From Lunularia cruciata (Eukaryota > Streptophyta > Marchantiopsida > Lunulariales > Lunulariaceae), in NCBI GenBank assembly GCA_948567375.1, contig OX419760.1, positions 21,638,001 to 21,702,000 of the forward strand: a stretch of DNA of 64,000 bases, read 5' to 3'. Both the position numbers and the translations under genes were made by a program. Positions 11,548-23,024 of the stretch are shown here, in pieces. The notes under the pieces are model-generated. The model did no database searches and was not told where the DNA came from. It worked only from the letters and a program-made list of their open reading frames with translations. Every line of letters starts with the position of its first letter. The first letter of the stretch is position 1.

Positions 11548-12856
11548 ATGGAGAGGACTATGCTTAACTTCTTCAATATTGCAAAAGAATTGAAAAATGC
11601 AAATCTTAGGAATATTGTTGATGTGGAAAGTAAAAATGGCCAGTTCCATAAACTATTTTGGACGTTTACTAGTTTGGCTAGTTTGGCTAGTTTAGCTAGT
11701 TTAGCTAGTTTATCTGGTTTCCAACACTACTACCTCCTCATTGACTTTGATAGAATGTACCTTAAAGGTAGATATCTTGGGATTTTTGTAGCAACTAATG
11801 GCAATGGTGCACAAGGGCAACTATTTTAAATTGCATTTGGCATTGTCAATGTAGAAAATGATGTGAACTGAGCTTGGTTTCTTGAAAGCTGAAATCCACT
11901 TTATCATTGTATGTTGAGGTAGGATAGCGGTACATTTCATCACAAATCAATAAAAGGGTCTCATTGATGGTGTTGCCATTGCATTCTTGATGCAAAAAAT
12001 GCACATTGTATGTGCTATCGTGCAAAGAAGTTTTGTTAAGCCTTCCAAAATGTGGCTTGTGAAATTTGTGTGGGAGGCAACACATGCAATTATAAAGCAT
12101 GAGTTTAATTAGTGAAGCCATAAAATGCATTGCAGATATTTCAATAGAAGCCATGTAATGGGTACAAGATAGTCAACCTTAATGTTGGGCAATTGTATTT
12201 TTTAAAGGTAAAAGATTTGGGCAGTTGACATTGAATATTGTTGAATCATTGTATGCTTGGTTGCTTGATGCTAGGGGTAAGCATGTCCTAGTCATATTGG
12301 AAGCAATCCGCAACTAGTTGATGCAATTGCATCATGACCACAAAATTGCAGCAAATGCTCTTGTTGTGCCTCTTGTGCCATGAGCAACATAGGCTATATA
12401 ATTGTTGCAAACATTCTCCAAACAATCTAGGGTTCTATTGCGCTTCCAGCTCTATTTATAAGTACTTAGGAGAATGTTTATCAAAGGCTATCAAGCCTTA
12501 GAGCATGGAATTCTCATGCAAGCATTGGCAAGAAATGTGCATTCCCTATGACCATACATTTTCTATCATTTTATATTGTTAGGAGACCATTGATGCATAC
12601 GTTGCACCCTTTTACACTTCTGAATCCTACCAAGCAATATATGATGCTCCTATTAATCTTGTTCCACATACAAAGGAACAGGATATGGAGAATGGCAACT
12701 ATGATGATAATGATGAAAGCGTGAAACCACTTGCTATGGATCACTTGGCTAGACAACCCATACAATGCACCATTTGTGCAAAAGACATTGGTAGAGAAAA
12801 TTGTGCTATTCAATGCAGTCAATGCAATGGTTTTGGCCACAATATGCTTACATGAA
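11548..12856 (+). pseudogene. Decayed MULE (Mutator-like) transposase
   Basis: The frame from 11548 contains YLKGRYLGIFVATNGNG followed, after a stop, by IAFGIVNVEND and AWFLES. This is the order of the MULE transposase catalytic core, where intact proteins read DGTHLKGRY..., AFG-VD-EN and W-WFL. Near the 3' end (about 12570-12856) a second frame gives a C-terminal tail with two CxxC pairs and GFGHNMLT, the zinc-knuckle tail typical of MULE transposases. Multiple stops and frame changes separate the pieces, so the gene is dead. Terminal inverted repeats were not found. A tandem 9-bp repeat interrupts the core (see next feature). Confidence 0.7.
11669..11714 (+). repeat. 9-bp minisatellite within the transposase remnant
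   Basis: The unit CTAGTTTGG/CTAGTTTAG is repeated about five times. In the transposase frame it encodes repeated Ser-Leu-Ala triplets just before the first catalytic block. Being a multiple of three, it expanded without changing the frame. Confidence 0.85.
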
Positions 12857-15730
12857 AAAACCCTATATAAAGACATTGGGCATAAATTATATTATTGAAA
12901 ATAACCAAGGCTATCTTTTATATTTTGGGGTAATTGAGGGGTATTTTTATATTTTGAAAAGCCAAGAGGTATATTTGATATTTTAGAAAAATTGAGGAGT
13001 AATTATGATATTTCTCCATAAATAGATCTATATAGACATATAAATTTTATAACATGGATTTTTTAGAATTTTTTATTATTATATTAACCATTCATTACAT
13101 AAAAGACTAGGATCTGATAAAAACAAGTATAGTTAATAGAAGAGAAAAGATTTATCAAAAATTAGATGGAATAAACACCAAATTGGAAATAAATTCTAAG
13201 ATCCTATCATATATATATACACAAGGTGTATGGAAGCTTACTTCTTAGTGAGTTAGTCATTAATTTTCTAACCAAGCTACTATGTACTTAAGAAGGTTCC
13301 TTGATACTTTACACTATAGCTAGGTTTTTATACCTTTTGAATACTTCTTTATGAGATTTCTTACATACTTTCAAAATGTCTTATGAAAGGTTTTCTCATT
13401 TTAAATATTGAGATTACTAGATTATTTTAGTAATCTTGGTGTTTTTGTACTAAGACACATTCTCCTTTTACTAGTCAACTATATCCTTATAATGTATTAC
13501 AATTTCAAGTTACTAGATAACATCTTAATCATTGTAAAAAGGATCTCATTCAACATCATAAAGTGCATAATCTTACCAAAGAACCTTGTATTTTACACAT
13601 TAATGATAGAAATAATTAACTTTATTCTTAATAAGAATGTAATCAATTTCATACTCCTCAAGATCTTTTATGTTGATTGTAGATTCCACTCAAATGATCT
13701 AAAAATTCATCAATTTGAGGTAGTAATGATTATTTTTTATAGTTTTTTATTCAAAGATGCTATGTTAGATAAATCCTTCTCCATAAGCTTATCAATGTCT
13801 TCTAAAGCTTTCTGTTTGGAGATAATTACTAAATAGGTTTACTAATACCTATATAAGTAGTTATCAAACATATTCTAAATGACATTCTTTGACTAGAAGA
13901 TAAACCATGGTCAATCATAGAGAAACATTTGCAAACTATTTAGAATCTCACTCACTACCTTTGAAGTTGATATCTCTAGCTTTGCTAGCTCAATTCCTAT
14001 TAATGGTTTGATCCAAACCACAAACATTCTTCTACCTTCTTTCATTAGCTTGCTCATTTTTTATATTGTACTTTTCTTCTCCATACTGACCAAGTTTAAC
14101 TTGGTCAATTAAGGAAGATGATTTGGAAATGAACAGTTTCAATTTGAAAATGCAACATGGGTGGAAAAAGTCATGTTGCCAAGCAAGAATAAAAATAAGT
14201 TTGAGAATAGAGAAAAGCAGACTTAGGGAGTAAATTTACAAACTTGAATATCCAAACTTTGAGCAAAGGTAAGGAGAAACATGAAGAGATCCAAACTCAT
14301 ATGCTCCCAACATGAAGTGGAGATTTGCAATCGTGTAGATGATCTATAAGTTTTATATTTAAAGCATGTTACTTTAGAAACTTCCACATGAACAAACAAG
14401 TATGTAAATATCTCAAAAAAAATTTGGTAACTACAAAGAGCATCAAAGAAGATGAATAGTCTTATCTATTCTGAGATTCTTGAGATAGAGAAATCAAGTG
14501 TTTCTTGCAATTAAGCCAAATAAAGAGTAGTATCATATAGAATATATTTTTAATTTTTCTTGTGAAAAAGACATTCTTGATGAAGACAAGGTATACTCAT
14601 AATCCTTAACTATAATACAAGTTGGAACTAGTTAGAAGAAGTAATCTACTTATAATTTATTTGGTTCTTATGATTTTTATTCCTCTTTTTTTTGTACCCA
14701 ATTGCTGTTGGATACACTTTTGGAAACTATGAGTTACTTGTGATTTAGCTAACAAGAAAGTACATATGAAAATTGAAGAATTAACCATGTTTTTATTCCA
14801 ACTTCATGTCATACAATATGAGTTATTCCTCACACCCATGACTCTTTATGTGCTCCAAGTATGTTGTTTGCAATGGCTTGTGGTTTGTATGTATGATCAT
14901 AGGTCAATCCAACAAATAACACCACAAAATCTTATATAATAGTCTATGTTCATAATCACAAGCAAAATAGTTTCTTTCTATAGACTTAATCTCCTTAAAG
15001 CAAGTGCAATTAGGTGTAGACCATCTACAAACATCTAATGTAAGTGATGCTCCAATAGAAAAGATAGAAACATAAAAGTCAACTACATAAGATAACTTAA
15101 GATCATATTTTTATAGGATTGGATGAGTTCACCCTAAGTTTTTAGTTTTCAAAGGAGAAAATTTCTCCATACTTCTCTAGTAGAAATTTTTTCATCTTTT
15201 CCAATGATATTCATACATGAACTACATAAAGTATTTTACAAAGTATGCATAGTAATAAATGAACTATCAACAAAAGGTCATTAATTTATCAAAGCCTCCA
15301 ATATTGATACCATCAATTAGAGTTGGTCAATCTGTGGTAACTTTGATCTTCTCTTCTTTTATCTTGATGTCATCAAAAAAAGCTTATGATCTCTAGAAGG
15401 TAATCTCTTTAAAAAATTCAATTTTTGATTTTGTATAAAGGAAATTCCACTTGTGTAAGCATTGCAACTTATGCTCTCCTTTTATGGTATACTAGATGAG
15501 AATACAATCTTAAAAAATCATAATATATTTATCACACAATCCATCAAGTGTCCCATACATGTTATTCATCGACACCATAAGTACATTAATGAGTCTGAAT
15601 GAAAGAATCATCTATTTTTAGATATCAATTATATCAATGAATTACAAGATATAAAAGTTTGGGTTGTTTTAAACAAATTTAACTTGGTAAGCACTTCAAA
15701 TATCATAAGATTTTGCCTTAAGAAGAGAAA
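12857..15730. other. AT-rich island DNA, no gene recognised
   Basis: The composition is very AT-rich and the frames are broken. The longest open frame (13408-13836, 142 codons) is almost all Ile, Leu, Phe, Asn and Lys, as expected from AT-rich DNA, and has no motif. I see no LTR ends, terminal inverted repeats or known domains here. Confidence 0.5.
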
Positions 15731-17250
15731 ATGCTAAAATCCAAAGGTATAAAGACAAAGGTAAGTGATACAATTGAAGTCCAAAGGAAAAAACCCAAAG
15801 GGACAAAAACTCAAAAGGATATGTCATACAATTGTCTTCAGAAAGATCCAGAAAAACAAGTTATTGATATAAGTACTTTCACATGTGTAAATGCATCAAA
15901 AAGACATGAAGACTCAAGCATACAAAGGGGAAAATATTGCCACTAGAGAAACATACAGTTCTTGAAGATGGCTAGTAAATAAAGGTGAATTTTCCTCCCT
16001 TGAAGAAAGTGCAAGAAGCATGCTTGAGGAAAGATGGCCAAATGATATGTGTGAAGTGTTGAGGCAAACATATAACTAAGAAAGAAAATCCAACAAGAGT
16101 ACATTTACAAATGTGTCAAGCAACTACCATGAAACTGGATATAAAGAGCATCGGGGAACTCAAGAAAGATCATAGAGCAGAAAAGAAAAAGGCAAGGGAG
16201 TGGTTTCATTAGTCAACATATCACTATGATGATCAATCAAGAGGTAGATGGTAGACCACCACACCCAACACCATTAAAGTTGAAGTCACCTAAGTGGGAG
16301 CCTCAATAGTTATACACTTGGAGGGAATTCTTGGAGAAGACAAAATTGACATTCCTATTATGGAATAAGACCTAAAATTTTCATAAAATAGAAGAAGGCT
16401 AGGTTGAGTGCATACTAATGCATAGATACCTTGCAAGGAAACCCCAAACTATGGACTTACCAAGACTGGTGGGACGTTTTAGGGGAAGTTATGGGAGTGG
16501 ATGTGGTATTAGAATGGATTCCTCATTTATCAATGTAAGGGAAATTGCTTGTATTGTAGATCACCTATTCATAGTCAAAAGGGATGAGAAGAATGGGTAT
16601 AATACTAGTTATCATAAGAATCTAGCGTGAAAGGACATAGTGTAGTCCATACTTATGCTCCTCAAGCCCCATAGAACCACATTTGTCAATCAAGTATTGT
16701 TCCTTCAACAAGTATTTACAAGATGGCATGAGGATTGGGCATGCATATTCTACCATCATGTAATGGGGATGCATAAGCTTTCAATAATACAAGATCCCAC
16801 TATCAAATATCCTTGGTAATTCATTTTTACATCAAGAAAGGATTTTAGACATAGATGAGCAACTTGTGTTTCAAAGCATGAACTTAGTCTAAACACCTTT
16901 TTGAATCAACCAACTAGAGTGGAAGCATTGAAGAAGGTAGAACATGAAGACGCTAAGTACATGAGTTAGGAATGGGAAATATTATCCACCATAGGTAATG
17001 CTAAGCAAAGAGTGGCAAGTCAAGGTGAGTGAAAGAGTAGTTTTGGAAAGAGGAATGTTGATGAATATTGAAGGCAATAGCTTCTTTCCTTAAGAAGATG
17101 GCTAATAAATCCGTAATACTCTTAACCTTTGGAAGTAGTCAATGAATTGGACTCAAGTGAAAGAAGAATGTAGAGAGCTATCATCTAAAGAAGCAACTTA
17201 GGGCAAGATGAAGAGCAAAAAAATTCAGAAGTTGGAATCCAACTATCCTC
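15731..17250 (+). pseudogene. Decayed retrotransposon gag-like region
   Basis: A short open frame (15731-15946) is Lys/Thr-rich. Near 16045-16090 the plus strand reads ICVKC-stop-GKHITKK, which resembles a damaged CCHC zinc knuckle (CxxCxxxGHxxxxC) of a retroviral-type gag. The rest is broken by many stops. It runs directly into the reverse transcriptase remnant at 17264, with the N-terminal part of RT (including the YxDD box) missing. A deletion joining the two is likely. The family assignment is weak. Confidence 0.4.
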
Positions 17251-17263
17251 ACCAAGAACAGCC

Positions 17264-19460
17264 TTTTGGCAAAAAGAGGTTACCTTCTTGGGTCATAAGA
17301 TCTCATCAGAGGGATCAAGATGGAAGAATAGAAAATCAAGGCCATTACCGGTTGGCCTACTCCAAAGGATGCTATAGAAGTATGAGCATTCAATGGATTG
17401 GCCAGTTTTTACCAACGGTTCATCCACTATTATGCTCATGTGGCTGCACCATTGATTGACCTCTTAGGAAAGAACTAAAGCTTCCAATGGACCACAAAGC
17501 ATAAAGAAGCATTCCAGAAGTTAAAGCATATGGCGTCTTCAAGACCCATTCTTAAACCATATGATCCTCAACTACCTTGTATGGTTGATTTTGATGCTTC
17601 TAACTTTGCAATTGGAGCTGTGTTGTAACAAGAATTCCCAGATGGACTACATCCCATTGCCTTTGTGTCTTGCCAACTAAATACAGCTGAAAGAAATTAC
17701 TCCGCTTGAGATCAAGAACAACTTGCAATGGTATATGCCACCAAGGTATGGAGACATTATCTCTTGGGGAAACAAGTGATCATGCGAATTGATTACAAGC
17801 CATTGTTGCAGACCTTACACTTGGAACATATGAAGGGTAGACATCATTGATGGGAATAGCAGTTCCAATTGTTTGACATCAAACTTGAGTACAAACCATA
17901 TCAATTCCATGTTATCCCTAACGCTCTATCACAACGACCTGATTTGAAGTTTCTTCCTCTCATCACGGTGGCAATTACAATGGTGTCAATTGACCCTAAG
18001 GTCCATAACAAGTTTTGGTTAGCTCTACAACAAGATCACTTCTTCCAAATGGTACATGGTTGTTTGACAACATGCAATAAGGAGTACAACACCTTCTCCT
18101 TCAAGGAAGGCCTTCTATTCCATGCGAACCGGATCTATGTTCCAGCCAAAGGTGATCTCTGACTTCTATGCCTTCAAGAAGTCTATGATCTACCAATAGC
18201 TGGTCATATGGGGGTGGACAAGACCTTGAGTACCCTCCAACGCCAATGGTAGTGGCCTAACATGACACGAGATGTTTGGGAGTTTGTTCAATCATGTGAG
18301 AGTTGTCAACACAACAAGGCAAATAACCAAAAGCCAAGTGGACTCCTTCAACCACTTCCCATTCCAACTACTCATTGTAAACATGTGAGCTTAGATCTCA
18401 TCACCTCCTTGCTCAAGATACAACAAGGTCACACTACAATTGTGGTGTTTATGGATAAGCTTAGTAAGCAAATCCATTTAGCACTAACGGTTGATACTGT
18501 GGATGCTCCAACCTTGGCGCAACTCTACTTTGATAATGTATTCAAGCATCATGGGATACCATGTGTACTCATCTCTGACCGTGATCCTCACTTCACCTAA
18601 AAGTTTTGGCAAGCACTCTTCCAGATACTTGGCACCAAACTTACTTTGTCCATAGCCTATCATCCTCAAACTGATGGGAAAACTAAATGTGCAAATTGTA
18701 TCTTGGAAGATATGCTTCATGCCTTTGTCAGCATTTACCATACCAATTAGGATGAATATCTTACAGCTGCGGAGTTTGCATACAATAATTCTAAATAGAC
18801 AAGCACCGGATTCTCTCCTTTCTTTCTCAATTTTGGCCAAGATCTGCTTGTTCCAGATTATTTGCTTACTCCTCCCCCTTTTTAGGTCCCTCATAATTCA
18901 ACCTTCTTGACCACCATATCCAAATCCCTCCAACAAGCCAAATCTCACCTCCTTGTTGCTCAGAATTGTCAAAAACATTATGCGGACCACCATCATCGTG
19001 ATCTCACCTTTGAAGTTGATGATAAAGTTATGCTATCCTCTAGTAATCTACCCCTCCCACTTGATACCCGAGTTTGTAAACTTGCCTTTAATTGGATAGG
19101 ACCTTTTGATATCACGCAAATTGTCTCCCTTGCTGCTTATCTACTTGCCTTGCCTTGTCATATGCACAATCATCATGTCTTTCATGTTTCCAAGTTGAAA
19201 CCTTTTGTTCCTAACCTCTCTTCTTTTTCCTCTTGAGTCCAACCTCCTCCTCCTCCTATCCCTATCAATGATCATGAGGAATATGAAGTTGATCGTATCC
19301 TTGCGTGTCACCACATCCAACAAAGACGCCAATAGCATACGGAGTACAAGGTCCTTTGGAAAGGGTATCCCCTTCATGATGTCACATGGGAATCTCTTTC
19401 TCACCTCCAAAATGCACCAACCGCCATCCAGGAGTTTGAAGCTTCAATGGCAATGAGTAC
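17264..19460 (+). pseudogene. Ty3/gypsy chromovirus polyprotein remnant (RT end, RNase H, integrase, chromodomain)
   Basis: Starting at 17264 the strand encodes VTFLGHKISSEG (end of RT), then, after a frame change near 17312, IKAITGWPTP and FYQRFIHYYAHVAAPL. RNase H follows (VDFDASNFAIGAVL, AFVSCQLNTAERNYSA). The integrase zinc region shows AGHMGVDKT, CESCQHNK, then a core with DLITSL, FMDKLSKQIH, ISDRDPHFT and AYHPQTDG. A chromodomain closes the frame (EYEVDRILACHHI, YKVLWKGYP, TWESL; about 19278-19430). From 17314 to the end everything is in one frame but broken by about a dozen in-frame stops, so the copy is inactive. The RT catalytic part, gag and 5' LTR are missing. This order defines a plant chromovirus. 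Its polypurine tract (AGCGGTGGGAGAA, 19471-19483) leads into the 3' LTR. Confidence 0.92.
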
Positions 19461-19485
19461 GTCACCAACTAGCGGTGGGAGAATA

Positions 19486-19889
19486 TGTAACAATATGGAG
19501 TTTAGCAACATAGTTAGTAAGACTAACGAAGTAGAGAATAAGCCAAATTAGCCTAGAATATTCTAAAAGCATATAGGAAGCTTCTTGGGAAGCTTCCCAA
19601 CTAGTTAACTTGCACTCCAAGCAGGTAGCTTCTAGAAGCTTCTAACTAGCTTAGCTTGCATGCCAAGTAGGCGGCTTCTAGAAGGAAGTTTCTTGAGAAA
19701 CTTCCTAGATAACTTGGTTTGCACTCTAAGAAAGTGGCTCGAGGAAGCTTCTTGAGAAGCTTCTCAAGGGCTTTGTATGCTACCTATAAATACCAAAGCC
19801 AAAGCTCATGCTAGGCACTTGGAGTTTTCCCTCATTCAAGCATCCCAATGTGAGCTTCCATTCTCATATTTCTCTCCTTGGTCTTTTAT
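19486..19889 (+). mobile_element. 3' LTR of the chromovirus (family A LTR)
   Basis: It starts with TGTAACAATATGG immediately after the polypurine tract and ends near 19889. It aligns with the solo copy at 21635-22570 (minus strand), which after removing its insert is about 395 bp. U3 carries GAA/TTC palindromes. A TATA box (TATAAA, 19775-19780) and the start of R/U5 follow. The exact 3' boundary is uncertain by a few bases because the terminal CA is degraded. Confidence 0.8.
19556..19766 (+). promoter_or_regulatory. Array of heat-shock-element-like blocks upstream of the LTR TATA box
   Basis: Heat shock factor binds alternating GAA and TTC triplets spaced by two bases. Such blocks occur at 19556-19563 (GAAtaTTC), 19577-19584 and 19589-19596 (each GAAgcTTC), 19630-19642 (TTCtaGAAgcTTC, a complete three-unit element), 19685-19692 and 19697-19704, and 19744-19751 and 19756-19763. 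TATAAA follows at 19775. The solo family-A LTR keeps complete elements at 22424-22436 (GAAgtTTCtaGAA) and 22487-22499 (TTCtaGAAtaTTC). The layout resembles heat shock gene promoters and the Arabidopsis element ONSEN. Function is inferred. Confidence 0.55.
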
Positions 19890-20827
19890 AATATCTTTGT
19901 TGAGAACAATCAGAAATATCAATTCATTTGTGAGATCTTGTTCTCCATTACTCTCATTTTTGTTGCCGCTTTTAAGGCTTGATGTTGCATGTCTTCTTCA
20001 TCTAGAGTAGCAATGTGGCTTGATAGTTGATCGGGTTCGTAGGCACATGTGCCTCTCTAAGTACTTCAATTGCAGGTATAGGGTTTTGAGACGGCTCTTC
20101 TTCTTGCATTGCTTGATCATTCCTAAGGGTATGCACTTGACCTTGTAATGCCTCCATTGTCATCCTAATCTCTTGGAATTTGTTCAACATCCCCTGCATT
20201 CCTTGCACCAACTCCTGCAACTACGGGTCCATGGTTCTTGTAACACTCAATTGCTATTGTCTACTTTGATAGAGAGTTAATTTGATTACTTTGGAGGGCA
20301 CAAAAACTATCAAAACTACCATTGGGACCTCTGAAGCTATAACTTGTTGTTAATATTCCTCACCAAAATTCTCGACCATGAAATCTCTAAACGTCACTTT
20401 TGGTCTCACTACATAACAAATTTCTACTTGAGTGTTAAAAGGGAAAGGATTTGGGACATTCAAATCCATCACAAAAAAATGTAGATTGTCAAATCCCACT
20501 CTCTATTGTAAATCACTATAGGTAGAATCATTGGGTTTGGCAAATTCATCACTATATCCATGAACTTTGCTCCAATGTGAAAAACCAAATACACTCTCAC
20601 TTACTCATGCTGAATGTACATAATCTTGATGTGGAATGGATTCAAGAATGGAAAGCAAGGTGCTAGATATTGTCCTCCTGAGCCTCCATTCCATGCTCCC
20701 TCTAGCACTCCTAATCTATCAATTACACCAAGATGTCTCTCCTCAAAATTACTCAGTCTCAATAGCCCATGTTCTTCCAAGAGGGATGATCCGCTCTCTT
20801 GGATGACAACACGTGCTTTGATACCAT
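19890..20827 (-). pseudogene. 5' leader and gag start of a family-B gypsy element, with primer binding site
   Basis: Read on the minus strand from the LTR at 20828, one spacer base is followed by TGGTATCAAAGC (20826-20815). This matches the primer binding site TGGTATCAGAGC complementary to initiator Met-tRNA, used by many plant LTR elements. A leader of about 580 bases follows, then an ATG at 20232 and a frame, broken by a stop at codon 4, that encodes LVQGMQGMLNKFQEIRMTME and a Gln/Glu-rich tail. This is plausible as a gag N-terminus. It is cut at about 19889 by the chromovirus LTR. Confidence 0.6.
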
Positions 20828-21579
20828 TGTAATACTCTAAGGATATGAGATGAAACATACCATGGGAAACACATAATTTCACACTGAAACCTCCGATGTC
20901 CCACAAGAACACCTTCTCTTTATTATATAGACAAAGAGGATCTCCTCCAAGGAAGTTCCACCCTAGGATTAGGCACAGTGATAGGTGACATGTCAGCAAG
21001 CTCCACCCTTGGATTACTTACTTGGATGGGTGACATGTCGGTCTTGGTCCTATCTGGTTGGTCAAACAAGCTTTGACTTGATGGATTCTTTTAGGGAATC
21101 TTCCTATAGGAATCTCATAATCACGTAGGTGATATACCGTTGGAAAGCTCTCAACAAGACAAAGTAGGAGGGGAGTTAAAGGCCAGCCTTTCATTTGTTG
21201 GGAAGGTAGAACCTACATATTTTCAAGGCCTAATTCATCGGTTTAGGCCTCCAAAATTGCCTTCAAAGATTTCAGGTATATTTCAATTCCTACTCTATTA
21301 GTAAAAGTCCCCTTTTGATGATACCTCTTTTTGATCTAATCAGTCCATCATGTGAAACATCCTTCCAGATGTTACTTAACCAATTATCATCTTTAAATCA
21401 TATGTCTAGCTATTGATTCTAAGGTTTTCAAGTCTATTTTGGTTTTTTCCTTATTAGTAGAAGTATCTTTTTGGTGATACTTCTATCTGATCTATTTTGA
21501 CCATCATGTATATCATCATTCAAGATGTTACCAAACTGGATTTCACATCTAGATCATATGGCTAGCTCTTGGTATTACA
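20828..21579 (-). mobile_element. Family-B LTR, copy 1 (5' LTR of a minus-strand element, 752 bp)
   Basis: On the plus strand the boundaries read TGTAATACTC...GGTATTACA. The primer binding site directly to its left shows it is the 5' LTR of a minus-strand element. Two related modules of about 150 bp (each with ATTAGTAGAAGT and GGTGATAC) are present in U3. This duplication is also in copy 4, but copies 2 and 5 have only one module. The TATA-like TATTATATAG region lies near 20917. Confidence 0.8.
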
Positions 21580-21634
21580 ATAGGTTAGATAGTTCAGATA
21601 GAGGTGTCACCAAAAGTGGACTTCTTCTAATAGG

Positions 21635-22570
21635 TGTAAGAGACCGAGATCAAGAGTAGATAGGAGAATGAAAGCTCACACTGGGACACTTGAATGAGGG
21701 AAACTCCAAATACCTAGCATGAGCTTTGGCTCTAGTATTTATAGGGAGCATAAAAGGCTCTTGAGAAGCTCCTCAAGAAGCCTCCTTGAACCACCTTGTA
21801 CTGCAAGCCAAGTTAACCAAGAAATTTCTCAAGAAGCTTCCTTCTAGAAGCCGCCTACTTGGCTTGTGTAATACCAAGAGCTAACCATATGATGTTAATG
21901 TGAAATTTGGTTCGGTAACATCTGGAATGATGTTATACATGATGGACAAAATAGATCAGATAGAAGTATCACTAAAAGGGTACTTCTACTAATAGGGCAG
22001 AAACCAAAATAGACTTGAAAATGTGCAAATTCCACCCCCCCCTAATAAAGGTAGGGTTGGTCTTCCCTCCCCTTTGTTTTTTCTTGTTGAGAGGTTTCCA
22101 ATGGTACCTCACCCATGTGATTTTGAGATTCCTATAAGAAGATTCCCCAAAAGATTCTATCCAATCAAAGCTTGTTAACTAACCAGATAGGATCAAGACC
22201 GACATGCTATCCATCCAAGTAAGTAATCCAAGGGTGGAGCTTGCTGACATGTCACCTATCTATGTGCCTAATCCTATGGTGGAGCTTCCTTGGAGAAGAT
22301 CCTCTTGATCTGTATTATAAAGAGAAGGTACTCCTTTGGGGCATCGGATGATTGAGTGTGAAACTTGTATTTTCTCTCTTCTCTTGTCTTTGGAGTATTA
22401 AAGCTTGCAAACTAAACTAGTTGGAAGTTTCTAGAAGCTACTTACTTGGGGTGCAAGCTAAACTAACCAAGAAGCTTCTTAGATACTTCTAGAATATTCT
22501 AGGCTAATTTGTCCTATTTGTTATTTTGTTCGCATTGACTAACTTTGTTGATGAACTCCATATTGTTACA
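21635..22570 (-). mobile_element. Solo family-A LTR carrying a nested LTR
   Basis: The minus-strand LTR starts at 22570 (TGTAACAATATGGAG) and ends at 21635 (CTCTTACA). Without the nested copy 2 and its duplication it is about 395 bp, like the chromovirus 3' LTR. Flanking five-base sequences are ATAGG (21630-21634) and ATAAG (22571-22575), a target duplication with one mutation. No internal region is present, so it is a solo LTR formed by LTR-LTR recombination. Confidence 0.8.
21867..22402 (+). mobile_element. Solo family-B LTR, copy 2 (536 bp), nested in the family-A LTR
   Basis: It starts TGTAATACCAAGAGC and ends GGAGTATTAAA (terminal C mutated). Perfect five-base target duplications GCTTG lie at 21862-21866 and 22403-22407. 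The host LTR sequence reads continuously when the insert and one GCTTG are removed. The TATA region TATTATAAAG is at about 22312. It has one U3 module, in contrast to copies 1 and 4. Confidence 0.85.
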
Positions 22571-23024
22571 ATAAGGCAAGAGCCAAAAATATACTAAAAG
22601 CTTTAGAGCTAATTTTGGAAGCCTAAATAGATGGATTAAGCCTTAAAATTATGTGAATTCCTCCTCCCTAAAGGAAAGGCTAGCCTTCCCTCCCCTAAGT
22701 TTGTCTCGTCAAGAACTTTTAAATGGTACCTCACTAATGCGATTTGGAGATTCCTATAGGAAGATTCTCTAAATATTCCCTTTGATCAAATATGGTTTTA
22801 CCAACCAGATAGGATCATGACCAACATGTCACCCATGCATGCAAACAATCTAAAGGCATAGCTCGCTTATAGATCATCAATCCATGTACTTGATCCAAGG
22901 GTGGAGCTTCCTATGGTGGTGTCTCCTTTGCTATATAATACAATCAAGGTGCTCCTTTGGGCATATGAGGTTGAGTGTGAAATTGTGTGTTTCTTGTCAG
23001 GTCTCCTATCCTTGGAAGATTACA

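Larger units (their letters stand above)
21580..23024 (+). mobile_element. Family-B LTR, copy 3, split by a nested LTR
   Basis: The pieces 21580-21634 and 22571-23024 form one plus-strand family-B LTR interrupted by the solo family-A LTR. The left piece (AGATAGAGGTGTCACCAAAA) continues in the right piece (GAGCCAAAAATA) as in intact copies. The 5' end is missing because copy 1 and its element abut it. The 3' end GATTACA at 23024 joins the antisense RT fragment. Confidence 0.7.

Noticed and set aside
13408-13836. 142-codon open frame in AT-rich DNA
   Set aside because: It consists almost wholly of Ile, Leu, Phe, Asn and Lys, as expected by chance from AT-rich sequence.
18484-18894. 136-codon minus-strand frame
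   Set aside because: It is a shadow of the plus-strand integrase remnant, whose motifs are clear.
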